Assembly (NCBI GenBank): GCA_051275515.1
Contig: JBNMOT010000001.1
Location: forward strand, 33,160-97,159
Source of the DNA: Oleispira sp051275515
Lineage (GTDB): Bacteria > Pseudomonadota > Gammaproteobacteria > Pseudomonadales > Oceanobacteraceae
Reading direction: 5' to 3'
DNA: 64,000 nucleotides
Below are positions 17,551 through 25,696 of this stretch, piece after piece (the stretch's first letter is position 1; each line of letters starts with the position of its first letter). Position numbers and translations under genes: made by a program. Under the pieces are notes generated by a model that saw only the letters and a program-made list of their open reading frames with translations, was not told the DNA's origin and did no database searches.

Positions 17551-17844
17551 TCGTGTAAATTTTTACCTAAACTGAGCCACTTTTGAACTTATTTGACGGA
17601 TACAGTGGTCAGTGGGTAATTGAATAAAGGGTCATATTGGTAATCTGTAAGTTTATTGGCGTTTGATTGGCCCATAAAGCAACCAAAAAAGAAGTTATTG
17701 AGATATTTGAATATTGAATGAATGTTAAGAACTTGATCTTGGCGCCTTAAATAATTGACTTGAGTGCACTGGGACAATCTATTGATTGTGTTTGAGGTAA
17801 CGCTAATTGGGAGCCGATATTAAAAATAGGGAGGACGGTAAATA

Positions 17845-18021
17845 AAGGACCCATTGTTTTACACTGCATTTTGGAGTGTAAAACAATGGGTACTCAGTGA
17901 GCCGGGATTTTATTATTATTTAGCGCTTATGAAGGGCGTTATTATTTTTATTATCGCCAATCTATTATCATGCTGCCCTAATTTTATTTTTATTGTCTGG
18001 GTAGCATTGTTATTATTAATA
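17845..18021 (-). ncRNA. Candidate CrcZ-like decoy RNA 1
   Basis: From a predicted start near 18021 the minus strand reads through four AAnAAnAA blocks: 18007-18017, 17984-17994, 17939-17952 and 17910-17920. It ends at a perfect 17-bp hairpin. Two blocks are held in hairpin loops: one closed by GGCG/CGCC (17955-17958 with 17935-17938) and one by GCTACCC/GGGCAGC with a single mismatch (17999-18005 with 17972-17978). This is the architecture expected of an Hfq/Crc decoy. The size, about 177 nt, is shorter than Pseudomonas CrcZ (about 370-410 nt). Its position right after cbrB supports the call. Confidence 0.7.
17849..17891. repeat. Perfect 17-bp inverted repeat at the 3' end of candidate RNA 1
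   Basis: The arms ACCCATTGTTTTACACT and AGTGTAAAACAATGGGT are perfect complements around a 9-nt spacer. On the minus strand the hairpin is followed by CCTTTATTTACC, a weak U-rich stretch. It is a likely 3' end or stabilising hairpin of the first candidate sRNA. Confidence 0.7.
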
Positions 18022-18030
18022 CTTTAACTA

Positions 18031-18048
18031 AAGCAGGGAGTATGCCAA
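18031..18048 (-). promoter_or_regulatory. Sigma-54 promoter 1 (-24/-12)
   Basis: The minus strand reads TTGGCATACTCCCTGCTT. The invariant GG (18046-18045) and GC (18034-18033) are separated by exactly 10 nt, with TGGCA at -24 and TGCT at -12. The predicted start is near 18021, just ahead of the first CA-motif block. Confidence 0.72.
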
Positions 18049-18098
18049 CTTTTAAAAAACCTGTAATCAATGGCTTATTAAACGCAATAAGAAAAAAT

Positions 18099-18125
18099 TA
18101 ACAAATTGGCACTGGTATTTGTTAC
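18099..18125. promoter_or_regulatory. Candidate enhancer palindrome upstream of promoter 1
   Basis: The arms TAACAAAT and ATTTGTTA are perfect complements around 10 bp, and the right arm extends into TGTTAC (18120-18125). It lies about 53-80 bp upstream of promoter 1, a fitting place for a CbrB-type activator site. Confidence 0.45.
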
Positions 18126-18202
18126 TTTAAGAGCAGTTTTTGGGGCCTTTTTGATACCTTGGCGGCGCCTAATGACCGATAATGGCGGCTGCAGTATAAG
18201 TC

Positions 18203-19591
18203 TTAACTAGACTTTGTCGCTTTTTTGCGTGGAATGCCCAGTCGTTGGCGGCGTTCCCATAAGCATTTACGTGAAACACCTAATTTACGGGCTAAGTCGG
18301 TTTCGTTCATGCCATCTTCATTTTCAAGCACGAAATGCATAAAGTAATCATCCAGAGAGAGGTCGCCTTGGCTTGTTTCAATGTTGCTTGTTTGCGGACC
18401 GAGAAGATTTTCTTTTAACGTTTGAGATACGTACTGGTCAGGGGAAACATCAATAGCCATGTTTCCTGGCGTGATTTCATCACCATCAGCCAAAATGACG
18501 GCACGCTCAATAGCATTTTCTAGTTCGCGAACATTACCAGGCCATTGGTACTGTAAAATCACTTGGCGAGATGCGTGAGTTAACAGCATTGTGCTGCGGT
18601 TCATTTTTTCACAACTGCGCTGAAGTATGAACTCTGCCAGCGCCATTACGTCTTGCCCTCTGGCACGCAACGGCGGAAGATGGAGTTCTAATACATTGAG
18701 TCGGTAATAGAGATCTTCGCGGAATTCGGCTTTTGAGGCTAATTCTTTTAAATTTCTATGAGTGGCCGCAATTAAACGTACGTCGACCTTTCGACTTTGT
18801 ACTGAACCCACACGTCGAATTTCACCTTCTTGCAATACGCGCAATAAGCGCGCTTGTGCTTCAAGCGGTAATTCGCCAATTTCGTCTAAAAATAAGGTAC
18901 CGCCATCAGCCGCTTCGACCAAGCCTAGGCGCATCGTCGCAGCACCCGTGAACGCCCCTTTTTCGTGGCCAAATAACTCAGATTCAATCAATGACTCAGG
19001 AATGGCTGCGCAGTTAACCGAAATCATGGGAGCATCTTTACGGCGGCTTTGGGAATGCAGAGCGCGGGCGACTAATTCTTTACCGGTTCCCGACTCACCT
19101 TGAATCAACACGGTTGCGTCGGTCGGAGCCACTTTGCTGATTTTTGAAAATAAATTCTTCATCAGTGGGCTGCTACCAATAATACCGGTAACAGGGTATT
19201 CCTTGGCAATTTCATCGTGCAGTACGTCGTTACTTCGGCTGAGGTTGCGTTGTTGAAGAATACGTTTAACCGTTAATAGCATTTCTTCGTGATCGAAGGG
19301 CTTGGCAATGTAATCGACGGCCCCCAGTTTCATTGCATCAACTGCCGATCTTAAGCTGGCATAGCTGGTCATGATGAGCACAGGTGTCTCACCGGCAAGC
19401 TCAATTAACTCGGTACCATTGCCACCGGGCAAGCGCAGGTCGCAGATAATCATGTCGTAATCGCTGAAGGTCAGCTCTTTTGCAGCATGCAGAGAGTCTG
19501 CTTCAAAAATTTCATACCCTTGGCGTTCTAATAAGCGTCTGACTGCTTGGCGAATAATTTTTTCGTCTTCAACGACTAAAATACGGCTCAT
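18203..19591 (-). CDS. cbrB: Sigma-54-dependent response regulator CbrB
   Basis: The 462-residue protein has three domains: a receiver (about 1-120, phospho-acceptor Asp51 in IICDLRLPGG), an AAA+ sigma-54 activator domain (Walker A GESGTGKE, the sigma-54 contact loop GAFTGA, then DGGTLFLDEIGELP), and a C-terminal Fis-type helix-turn-helix (ETDLARKLGVSRKCLWERRQRLG). In pseudomonads CbrB activates RpoN promoters, above all that of crcZ, and so controls carbon/nitrogen balance. Its start overlaps the cbrA stop by 4 bp. The candidate RNAs directly downstream, with RpoN promoters, are the expected targets. Confidence 0.93.
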   Translation of the reverse strand: MSRILVVEDEKIIRQAVRRLLERQGYEIFEADSLHAAKELTFSDYDMIICDLRLPGGNGTELIELAGETPVLIMTSYASLRSAVDAMKLGAVDYIAKPFDHEEMLLTVKRILQQRNLSRSNDVLHDEIAKEYPVTGIIGSSPLMKNLFSKISKVAPTDATVLIQGESGTGKELVARALHSQSRRKDAPMISVNCAAIPESLIESELFGHEKGAFTGAATMRLGLVEAADGGTLFLDEIGELPLEAQARLLRVLQEGEIRRVGSVQSRKVDVRLIAATHRNLKELASKAEFREDLYYRLNVLELHLPPLRARGQDVMALAEFILQRSCEKMNRSTMLLTHASRQVILQYQWPGNVRELENAIERAVILADGDEITPGNMAIDVSPDQYVSQTLKENLLGPQTSNIETSQGDLSLDDYFMHFVLENEDGMNETDLARKLGVSRKCLWERRQRLGIPRKKATKSS

Positions 19592-22584
19592 TCGGATTTA
19601 TCCTCAGGCAAGTTATTCTGCGCTTTGGGTAAGCGAAGTGTGACACAGGTACCAGGACTGTGTTGCTGGAGAACTGCAGTTGAGGTGCTTGGTAAGTCTG
19701 CGCCCCGCAGTAAGTCTAGTATGTGACTCGGCACTGGGCTATCGATGCTAATGTGCCCATAATGTTCTTCGATAATACTATAAACTAAGGCCAGCCCAAG
19801 CCCAGTTCCTTTACCGACTTCTTTCGTGGTAAAAAAAGGGTCGAAAATATGATCGCGTTTATCTTCAGCTATCCCGCTGCCTTGGTCAACCACATACACG
19901 ATGACTTGGTATGGGTCCACGTGTCCAAAAATGTGGATACTACTAAAATCAGGGCTGGCATCCCTAGCATTGCCTAGTAGATTGATAAACACTTGTACTA
20001 AGCGTTGAGAATCACCGACCACTTGCCAACGTGCGTCGCATTCATTGATGTACTCAATATCCCGACCTTGGTTACTAAGGAGTAATAACTGAATCGCTTC
20101 ATCGATACAGGTACCAATATTAACGGTCAGGTGCTCTGTTGTTAGGTTTCCAGAATGTGAGAAGTTCATTAACGATTGTACGATGCGGGTAACTCGCCTC
20201 GTTTGCTCTTGAATTTGATCGGCCATTTCTAGAATTTCTTTATTATCGGTTTCATAACGCATGCTTTGTGCTAAGCAATCGATACCGGTAATGGGGTTGC
20301 CAATTTCATGAGCAACTCCTGCGGCTAGGCGACCAATGGACGCTAGCCGTTCACTGTGCATAAGTTCTTCTTCTAACATCTGAGTTTCAGTTTGATCTTC
20401 AACCAAAATAACCGTGCCGCCCGGTTGACCGCCTGCTGCTTTAATAATGGATTTGTGCAAGTTGTACCAGTGAGGTCGTCCTAGCTGTTCAATGCGTTGT
20501 TTATGCTGGTGGATGACATCATCACATAAAAACTCATTCAGCATGCTGCCCCAAGGTTCTGAGGCTGCGGTTAGACGAGAGCCGGTGACGTCACTCGGAG
20601 TGATTCCTGTGAGCTCCTGCATGGCGGCATTCCACATTAGCACTTCGCCTTCATCGGATACTGAGCATACTCCGATAGGAAGACGTTCAAGCGTTTGGCG
20701 GTGATAGCGGCGTAAGTTATCCAGCTCGCCCGCAAGGCCGCTCAAACGGTCATGAAAACCTTCAATGCGCTGTTCAATTTGATAGATATCTTCGCTTAAT
20801 ACCGCGTTTACCTGGAAGGGCAGGTTGCGGTTGATTATATCGTGCGCCACGGTAGGGCCCATTAAACCGGATAAATTTGCCTCTAAGCGCGTGCGTAAAC
20901 GGCGCAATGCGTAAGGGCGATCTTCATAAGAGGGTAGGCTCAAGTCGGCCAGTGCCTGATGAACTTCTCTCTCTGCTACATAACGTCCTAATGGCTTGCT
21001 AAGTGAAATAATGATGTCATTAGAATTACCGGCAATAAGCGGTTTGCGGCTAGGGCGCGATACGGTATCGACAGAGCAGGCTTCTGCGGCTGCTCTTTCA
21101 GACTCTTTTTGAGTGGTTGTTAAGCTAACGATAATAAACAGGACTAAATTAACACAAAAGCTTCCCATCGCCGCAACATGCCAATTATCCATGTCGGTTG
21201 CCGGTAACGAAATCGAGTACTGCCAGCCTAGTGTTAAGTGGGAAAGTGGCAGCAGTAGTGTGTAGGCCCAGACGAGAATGCCGATGCTGAGGCCCGAAAT
21301 AAGTCCCCAGCGGTTTGCCTTGGGCCAGTATAAAACCCCCAGGACACCCGGTAAAAATTGCATAGCCGCCACAAAGGCGAGTATGCCGAGCAAAGTGATT
21401 TGAATGTCAGCGCCAATAATGCGGTAAAAACCGTAAGCAGCCAGCAGTATTGCACCAATAAGGCATCTTCTAACCCATAATAACCATTGGTAAAAATCTT
21501 GTTTTGGGCCAGGTTTATAGCTGGGTAATACAATATGGTTTAAAAACATGGCGGCTGTCGCAAGGGTTGTCACTATAATGACACCGGATGCGGCGGCCAA
21601 TCCCCCTACAAAAGCCATGATAACTAATACTTCAGAATTCAGTGCCATACCAATGCCTAACGCATAAAACTCGGGTGGCACTTCAAGTTCTAAATAAATA
21701 CCTGCCCACAAAATAGGGGGTACAGACAGGCTCATTAGTAATAAGAATAGAGGAAGCCCCCAGCTGGCTGGGCGCAGTGCTTTTGGATTAATGTTCTCAG
21801 TAAACGTGACGTGAAACATATGTGGGGCGACAACAGCCGCCGCAAAGAAAACCAATAGTAGAGTTCGCCATGGGCCTTCTTGTAAATTAGTTTGGCGGCT
21901 GATTAGCTGTTCTTTATTGGCGGCTAACCAGCTCTGCATATCCCCTGAACCATCAAAAACAAAGAATAATGCAGTGATGCCTAATATGGTAATAGCGACC
22001 AGTTTTAATACCGACTCAAAGGCTAAAGCAAAAACCAATCCTTCGTGCTTTTCTCGTGGAGAAACATGGCGCGCGCCAAATAAAATAGCAAAAACAACCA
22101 TGGTGATGCAAAAGCCAAAGGCTAACGTGGTTGACGGAAGGTCTGCGTTCAGTAAGTGCATACTTTCGGCGACAGCGGCTATCTGCAAGGTTAAAAGTGG
22201 TAATGCCACGGCCAAAGTAAACAGCGTAACCATGACGCCGGCTAAGCGGCTGCGATAACGAAAAGCGAATAAATCTGCTAGTGAACTGAGCTGATACGTG
22301 CGAGTGATATGAAGTATGGGCTTAAGCAAAATTGGGGAAAGAATAAATGCCCCGCTGATACCTAGGTAATAGGCTAAAAAGCCATAACCGTATTTATCGG
22401 CCATTGCCACAGAGCCATAAAATGCCCAAGCACTGGCATAGACACCCAAAGATAAAACGTAAACGATGGGGTGGCGAACCCAATGTTTGGGAATCCAGCC
22501 TCGATCAACGATGTACGCGGCTAAAAATAAGAAAAAGAGATAGCCAAAAACTATGAGGCTCAACTGAGTAAGACTAAAGCTCAT
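19588..22584 (-). CDS. cbrA: Sensor histidine kinase CbrA with SLC5-type transporter domain
   Basis: The 998-residue protein fuses a sodium:solute-symporter-like membrane domain (about residues 1-490, some 13 helices) to a linker, a PAS domain (about 625-735) and a histidine kinase. The phospho-acceptor is His759 in AAGVAHEIGNPITG, and the ATP-binding boxes appear as INLLGNARDAS, VVDQGSGIAEDKRDHIFDPFFTTK and GTGLGLAL. This architecture and length match pseudomonad CbrA, which senses carbon/nitrogen state and can transport histidine in some species. It overlaps cbrX upstream and cbrB downstream, so the three form one translationally coupled operon. Confidence 0.95.
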   Translation of the reverse strand: MSFSLTQLSLIVFGYLFFLFLAAYIVDRGWIPKHWVRHPIVYVLSLGVYASAWAFYGSVAMADKYGYGFLAYYLGISGAFILSPILLKPILHITRTYQLSSLADLFAFRYRSRLAGVMVTLFTLAVALPLLTLQIAAVAESMHLLNADLPSTTLAFGFCITMVVFAILFGARHVSPREKHEGLVFALAFESVLKLVAITILGITALFFVFDGSGDMQSWLAANKEQLISRQTNLQEGPWRTLLLVFFAAAVVAPHMFHVTFTENINPKALRPASWGLPLFLLLMSLSVPPILWAGIYLELEVPPEFYALGIGMALNSEVLVIMAFVGGLAAASGVIIVTTLATAAMFLNHIVLPSYKPGPKQDFYQWLLWVRRCLIGAILLAAYGFYRIIGADIQITLLGILAFVAAMQFLPGVLGVLYWPKANRWGLISGLSIGILVWAYTLLLPLSHLTLGWQYSISLPATDMDNWHVAAMGSFCVNLVLFIIVSLTTTQKESERAAAEACSVDTVSRPSRKPLIAGNSNDIIISLSKPLGRYVAEREVHQALADLSLPSYEDRPYALRRLRTRLEANLSGLMGPTVAHDIINRNLPFQVNAVLSEDIYQIEQRIEGFHDRLSGLAGELDNLRRYHRQTLERLPIGVCSVSDEGEVLMWNAAMQELTGITPSDVTGSRLTAASEPWGSMLNEFLCDDVIHQHKQRIEQLGRPHWYNLHKSIIKAAGGQPGGTVILVEDQTETQMLEEELMHSERLASIGRLAAGVAHEIGNPITGIDCLAQSMRYETDNKEILEMADQIQEQTRRVTRIVQSLMNFSHSGNLTTEHLTVNIGTCIDEAIQLLLLSNQGRDIEYINECDARWQVVGDSQRLVQVFINLLGNARDASPDFSSIHIFGHVDPYQVIVYVVDQGSGIAEDKRDHIFDPFFTTKEVGKGTGLGLALVYSIIEEHYGHISIDSPVPSHILDLLRGADLPSTSTAVLQQHSPGTCVTLRLPKAQNNLPEDKSE

Positions 22585-22750
22585 CGGGGCCCCGTTTGTA
22601 TTCTACCCATATATAAATCGCGATTAATAAAAACCAAAATGCAAAAGGGTGATACCAAGCGCTATTGGGTGCTAACCACCAATCAATGATCACGGGTGAA
22701 AAAATATACAACCCTACTATCAGTAGTAGCGAGACTCGATAATCGTACAT
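22574..22750 (-). CDS. cbrX: CbrX-like small membrane protein
   Basis: This 58-residue ORF has two hydrophobic segments (about residues 7-26 and 38-50) separated by SPVIIDWWLAPNS, and a charged end EYKRGPDEL. Its last codons overlap the cbrA start: the cbrA ATG lies 11 bp inside it. In Pseudomonas putida a small protein named CbrX precedes cbrA in the same overlapping way and couples its translation. Position, size and overlap match; I cannot compare the sequence itself. It probably sets CbrA output by translational coupling. Confidence 0.8.
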   Translation of the reverse strand: MYDYRVSLLLIVGLYIFSPVIIDWWLAPNSAWYHPFAFWFLLIAIYIWVEYKRGPDEL

Positions 22751-22759
22751 ATCAGGCTC

Positions 22760-22767
22760 TTATTATT
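22760..22767 (-). promoter_or_regulatory. CA motif (AATAATAA) in the cbrX leader
   Basis: The minus-strand AATAATAA ends about 10 nt before the cbrX ATG, where bound Hfq/Crc would block ribosome entry. It matches the AAnAAnAA consensus. One 8-nt match in AT-rich DNA can be chance, so its weight comes from position. Confidence 0.5.
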
Positions 22768-22783
22768 AATTATCTGTTTATAG

Positions 22784-22800
22784 TGTTACCCAGAGTAACA
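22784..22800. promoter_or_regulatory. TGTTAC-N5-GTAACA palindrome upstream of cbrX
   Basis: This perfect 6-bp inverted repeat is made of the same half-sites that cluster before sigma-54 promoter 2. It lies 34 bp upstream of the cbrX start and suggests control of the operon by CbrB itself or by another regulator with the same site. Confidence 0.55.
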
Positions 22801-22830
22801 TATTGTCGACTTTATCGATATTTGATGCGT

Positions 22831-23757
22831 TTAAATTGCTGCTTGATTTTGCACATGTTGCAGTCTTAGAGGCTGCCAATGTGCGACTGCCCAACTCAAC
22901 ATTTCCTTGACGCTGGCAGCGCGTAAATTTTCAGGCGGCTTTTGTCTAAGCCAAGCCAGGGCGCGCCAAATAGCGACTTGTGGGTTATCAAGATCCAGTC
23001 CCGGCGCTAAATTCTGTTTACTCAACTTCTGGCCATTTTCAGCGCAGGCGACAGGAATATGAGCATATTCGGGAACCGGGTAGTTCAGCGCATACTGAAG
23101 CATATTCTGGCGTAAGGTTGAGTCGATCAAGTCGATGCCTCTCACAACATGAGTGACTCCTTGCTGGAAATCATCGACCACCATGGCCAGTTGATAAGCC
23201 CAAAGTTGATCTTTACGTCTCACCACAAAATCGCCAATAGACTCCGCAACGGATTGACTAAAATTACCCTGCAGGTGATCGTAAAAAGATGCATGGCTTG
23301 GTGGATTAGGGGTTGCGAACTTACTATCAAAGCGCCAAGCAAACTGCTGCGATGCTGATTCTTGAGCGAGAGAATGACAATTACCAAAATGAATACCTGC
23401 ACCATCGGCGAGTTGTTTTCGCGAGCACGTACAAGGAAAGACTGATTTCTGCTGTATTAATTGGTCAAGAGCGTGTTGATACACATCGCTGCGTTGGCTT
23501 TGATAAATAATGTTTTGCTCAGAATACAAACCATAGATCTCTAAAGTTTTTAGAATCAAATCTGTTGCACCCAGCACTTCACGGGGAGGATCAATATCTT
23601 CAATGCGAACAAGCCATTGGCCATGATGAAACTTTGCATCAAGGTAACTGGCGAGAGCCGCTAATAACGAGCCAAAATGAAGTGGCCCTGTAGGAGAGGG
23701 AGCAAAACGGCCAATATAATCAATATTGGCCAAAGAGTCAGGGGAACGATTAAACAC
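22831..23757 (-). CDS. gluQRS: Glutamyl-Q tRNA(Asp) synthetase
   Basis: GluQRS attaches glutamate to queuosine in the anticodon of tRNA-Asp. The 308-residue protein resembles the catalytic half of glutamyl-tRNA synthetase: GRFAPSPTGPLHFGS (HIGH-like), RIEDIDPPRE, and KLSKQN (KMSKS-like). It lacks the anticodon-binding domain, which separates it from GltX. The zinc-site CTCSRK segment is present, with a later Cys (GNCHS). It starts with GTG. The dksA-gluQRS-cbrXAB order is that of pseudomonads. Confidence 0.95.
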   Translation of the reverse strand: MFNRSPDSLANIDYIGRFAPSPTGPLHFGSLLAALASYLDAKFHHGQWLVRIEDIDPPREVLGATDLILKTLEIYGLYSEQNIIYQSQRSDVYQHALDQLIQQKSVFPCTCSRKQLADGAGIHFGNCHSLAQESASQQFAWRFDSKFATPNPPSHASFYDHLQGNFSQSVAESIGDFVVRRKDQLWAYQLAMVVDDFQQGVTHVVRGIDLIDSTLRQNMLQYALNYPVPEYAHIPVACAENGQKLSKQNLAPGLDLDNPQVAIWRALAWLRQKPPENLRAASVKEMLSWAVAHWQPLRLQHVQNQAAI

Positions 23758-23778
23758 GAATGTCTAAATGCTAGACTT

Positions 23779-24213
23779 CTAAACGCCTAGTTGGCGTTCT
23801 TTAATCTCAGCGAGTGTCTTGCAATCGATGCATAGGTTGGCCGTTGGGCGAGCCTCTAATCGGCGTATACCGATTTCAACACCGCACTCATCGCAAAAAC
23901 CATAATCGTCTTTTTCGATCAGTTCTAACGTTTTGTTGATCTTTTTAATCAACTTACGCTCACGATCGCGTGCCCGGAGTTCGAGGCTAAACTCTTCTTC
24001 CTGGCTGGCACGGTCGCTTGGATCCGCCGCATTATTCGCTTCGGATTGCATATGTTCTTTAGTGCGATCAACTTCCTCCATCAAATCTTGCTTCCAACTA
24101 GCAAGGATCATACTGAAGTGTTTACGTTGTTCGACGTTCATATACTCTTCACCTACCTTTTCTTTATAAGGGGTAAAGTTTGTAATGTTAAACGCTTTAT
24201 TATCTTGTGGCAT
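23779..24213 (-). CDS. dksA: RNA polymerase-binding transcription factor DksA
   Basis: DksA works with ppGpp at the secondary channel of RNA polymerase to control rRNA and amino-acid promoters. The 144-residue protein has the coiled-coil with its acidic tip (ADPSDRASQEEEFS, including the two Asp residues) and a C4 zinc finger (CDECG ... CIDCK). It lies 21 bp upstream of gluQRS. Confidence 0.98.
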   Translation of the reverse strand: MPQDNKAFNITNFTPYKEKVGEEYMNVEQRKHFSMILASWKQDLMEEVDRTKEHMQSEANNAADPSDRASQEEEFSLELRARDRERKLIKKINKTLELIEKDDYGFCDECGVEIGIRRLEARPTANLCIDCKTLAEIKERQLGV

Positions 24214-24455
24214 AATTGTAGCAGCCTCGTATCGCTACAGAACTCGAATTAATCCCGAGCTGAGCATTATTCCGTGCGTTCGTTTGGAGTATGAACGCTT
24301 TATTTTTTAACGGAGGCAAGCTATCAGATAAACGGCTCCATGACTAGATTTTAGTTTCAATCTACTCAATTAAATGAACAGTTTACTGGTCAGTTGGCAT
24401 TAATCTGGCAGAATATGGCGATGAATCACTCTTTTAATAGTTTTAGGATATACCC

Positions 24456-25691
24456 GTGACCGGATTTGCCTCTCGTACTGAAGAGATTGCACCCTTTCAA
24501 GTAATGGCCATTTTACAGCAAGCTCAAGCGCTCGCCGCCGAGGGCGTGGATGTGATTCACCTAGAAGTGGGGGAACCAGATTTTGATACTCCTGAGCCGA
24601 TTGTGCAGGCGGGTATTAAGGCTTTAAAAGAGGGTAAAACCCACTATACCCCAGCATTGGGTTTACCTGAGTTACGTCAAAAAATTGCAGACTTTTATCA
24701 AGACCGTTATGGGGTAGGAGTATCGGCGAGTCGTATTGCGATTACTCCGGGCGCATCGGGGGCTTTGTTATTACTCATGGCGGCTCGATTAGAGGCGGGG
24801 GATGAGTTATTAATGGCCGATCCTGGGTATCCTTGTAATCGGCATTTTGCGCGAGTATTTGAAGCCCAGGGGCGCTTGATTCCAACCTCCGCTGAGTCGG
24901 GCTTTCAGCTGACCCCTGAACACATACAGCGGCACTGGCGTAACGGCGCAAGCAAGGCCGTGTTAATGGCAAGCCCTGCCAATCCAACGGGGGCGGTTAT
25001 CCCTCATGAGCAGCTGGAAAAAATAGCCGCACAGACTCGCCAGCTTGGCGGTGAGTTGTGGGTAGACGAGATTTACCACGGCCTCACCTATCATGATGAA
25101 AATACCAGCGGTATCGGTGATAACGACCCCAAAAGTAAGCGCCCGCAAACCGCGCTGGCTCTGGGTGAAGACGTTATTGTCATTAATTCGTTCTCTAAAT
25201 ATTTTGGTATGACAGGCTGGCGCTTAGGCTGGATGGTTGTGCCCGACTATTACATAGCCGTCATTGAACGTCTTGCTCAGAATCTGTTTTTAGCCCCTTC
25301 AACCCCTGCGCAATACGGCGCGTTGGCGGCCTTTAGTGAAGACTCATTGACTATTATGGAAGAGCGCCGCTTAGCGTTACAGCAACGACGAGATTATTTA
25401 TTAGTCGAGTTACCTAAGCTAGGTTTTCAGATTCCCGTTATTCCTGATGGGGCTTTTTATATTTACGCCGATGCCAGTAAGCTGACTCAAGATACTCAAC
25501 AATTTTGCCAGCAATTATTACACGATACGGGAGTCGCGCTGACCCCAGGTTTTGACTTTGGTAAGCAAGATGCCAATCTTTATGTTCGTATTGCTTACAC
25601 CACTCATATTGAACGTTTACAGCAGGCGGTATCGCGCATAAAAACATGGCTTGAAATACAGAGCCTAGCGCAGCAACCGTTGGAGAAATAA
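24456..25691 (+). CDS. Class I/II PLP-dependent aminotransferase
   Basis: The 411-residue protein is a fold-type I aminotransferase, with EVGEPDFDTPEPI near the N-terminus, SPANPTGAV, the PLP lysine in NSFSKYFGMTGWRLGW, and a C-terminal RIAYTTH with the carboxylate-binding Arg. The family includes aspartate- and aromatic-type enzymes; the substrate cannot be fixed from sequence. The GTG start is supported by AGGA 8 bp upstream. It is 5 bp from sfsA, as in pseudomonads where these two flank dksA. Confidence 0.92.
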   Translation: MTGFASRTEEIAPFQVMAILQQAQALAAEGVDVIHLEVGEPDFDTPEPIVQAGIKALKEGKTHYTPALGLPELRQKIADFYQDRYGVGVSASRIAITPGASGALLLLMAARLEAGDELLMADPGYPCNRHFARVFEAQGRLIPTSAESGFQLTPEHIQRHWRNGASKAVLMASPANPTGAVIPHEQLEKIAAQTRQLGGELWVDEIYHGLTYHDENTSGIGDNDPKSKRPQTALALGEDVIVINSFSKYFGMTGWRLGWMVVPDYYIAVIERLAQNLFLAPSTPAQYGALAAFSEDSLTIMEERRLALQQRRDYLLVELPKLGFQIPVIPDGAFYIYADASKLTQDTQQFCQQLLHDTGVALTPGFDFGKQDANLYVRIAYTTHIERLQQAVSRIKTWLEIQSLAQQPLEK

Positions 25692-25696
25692 GTACG

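Larger units (their letters stand above)
16916..18202 (-). other. Non-coding cbrB-pcnB region with two candidate sRNA units
   Basis: This 1287-bp AT-rich stretch has no convincing protein gene; the 60-70 codon open frames show no ribosome-binding sites or recognisable protein character. Read on the minus strand it is organised as sigma-54 promoter 1, four CA-motif blocks, a perfect hairpin, about 300 bp with no motifs, GTTAC half-sites, sigma-54 promoter 2, five CA-motif blocks, and the pcnB leader. In Pseudomonas the decoy RNA gene crcZ occupies this position between cbrB and pcnB. Confidence 0.85.

Noticed and set aside
17655..17675. A third GG-N10-GC spacing on the minus strand
   Set aside because: The -24 box reads TGGGCC and no CA-motif cluster follows.
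17165..17777. Three 62-67 codon open frames in the cbrB-pcnB region as possible small proteins
   Set aside because: They lack ribosome-binding sites and recognisable protein character, and two of them run antisense or through the CA-motif clusters; the non-coding reading explains the sequence better.
18107..18125. TGGCAC on the plus strand as a sigma-54 promoter toward cbrB
   Set aside because: The -12 position has TG in place of GC, and it would transcribe antisense to cbrB. It is better read as part of the palindrome upstream of promoter 1.
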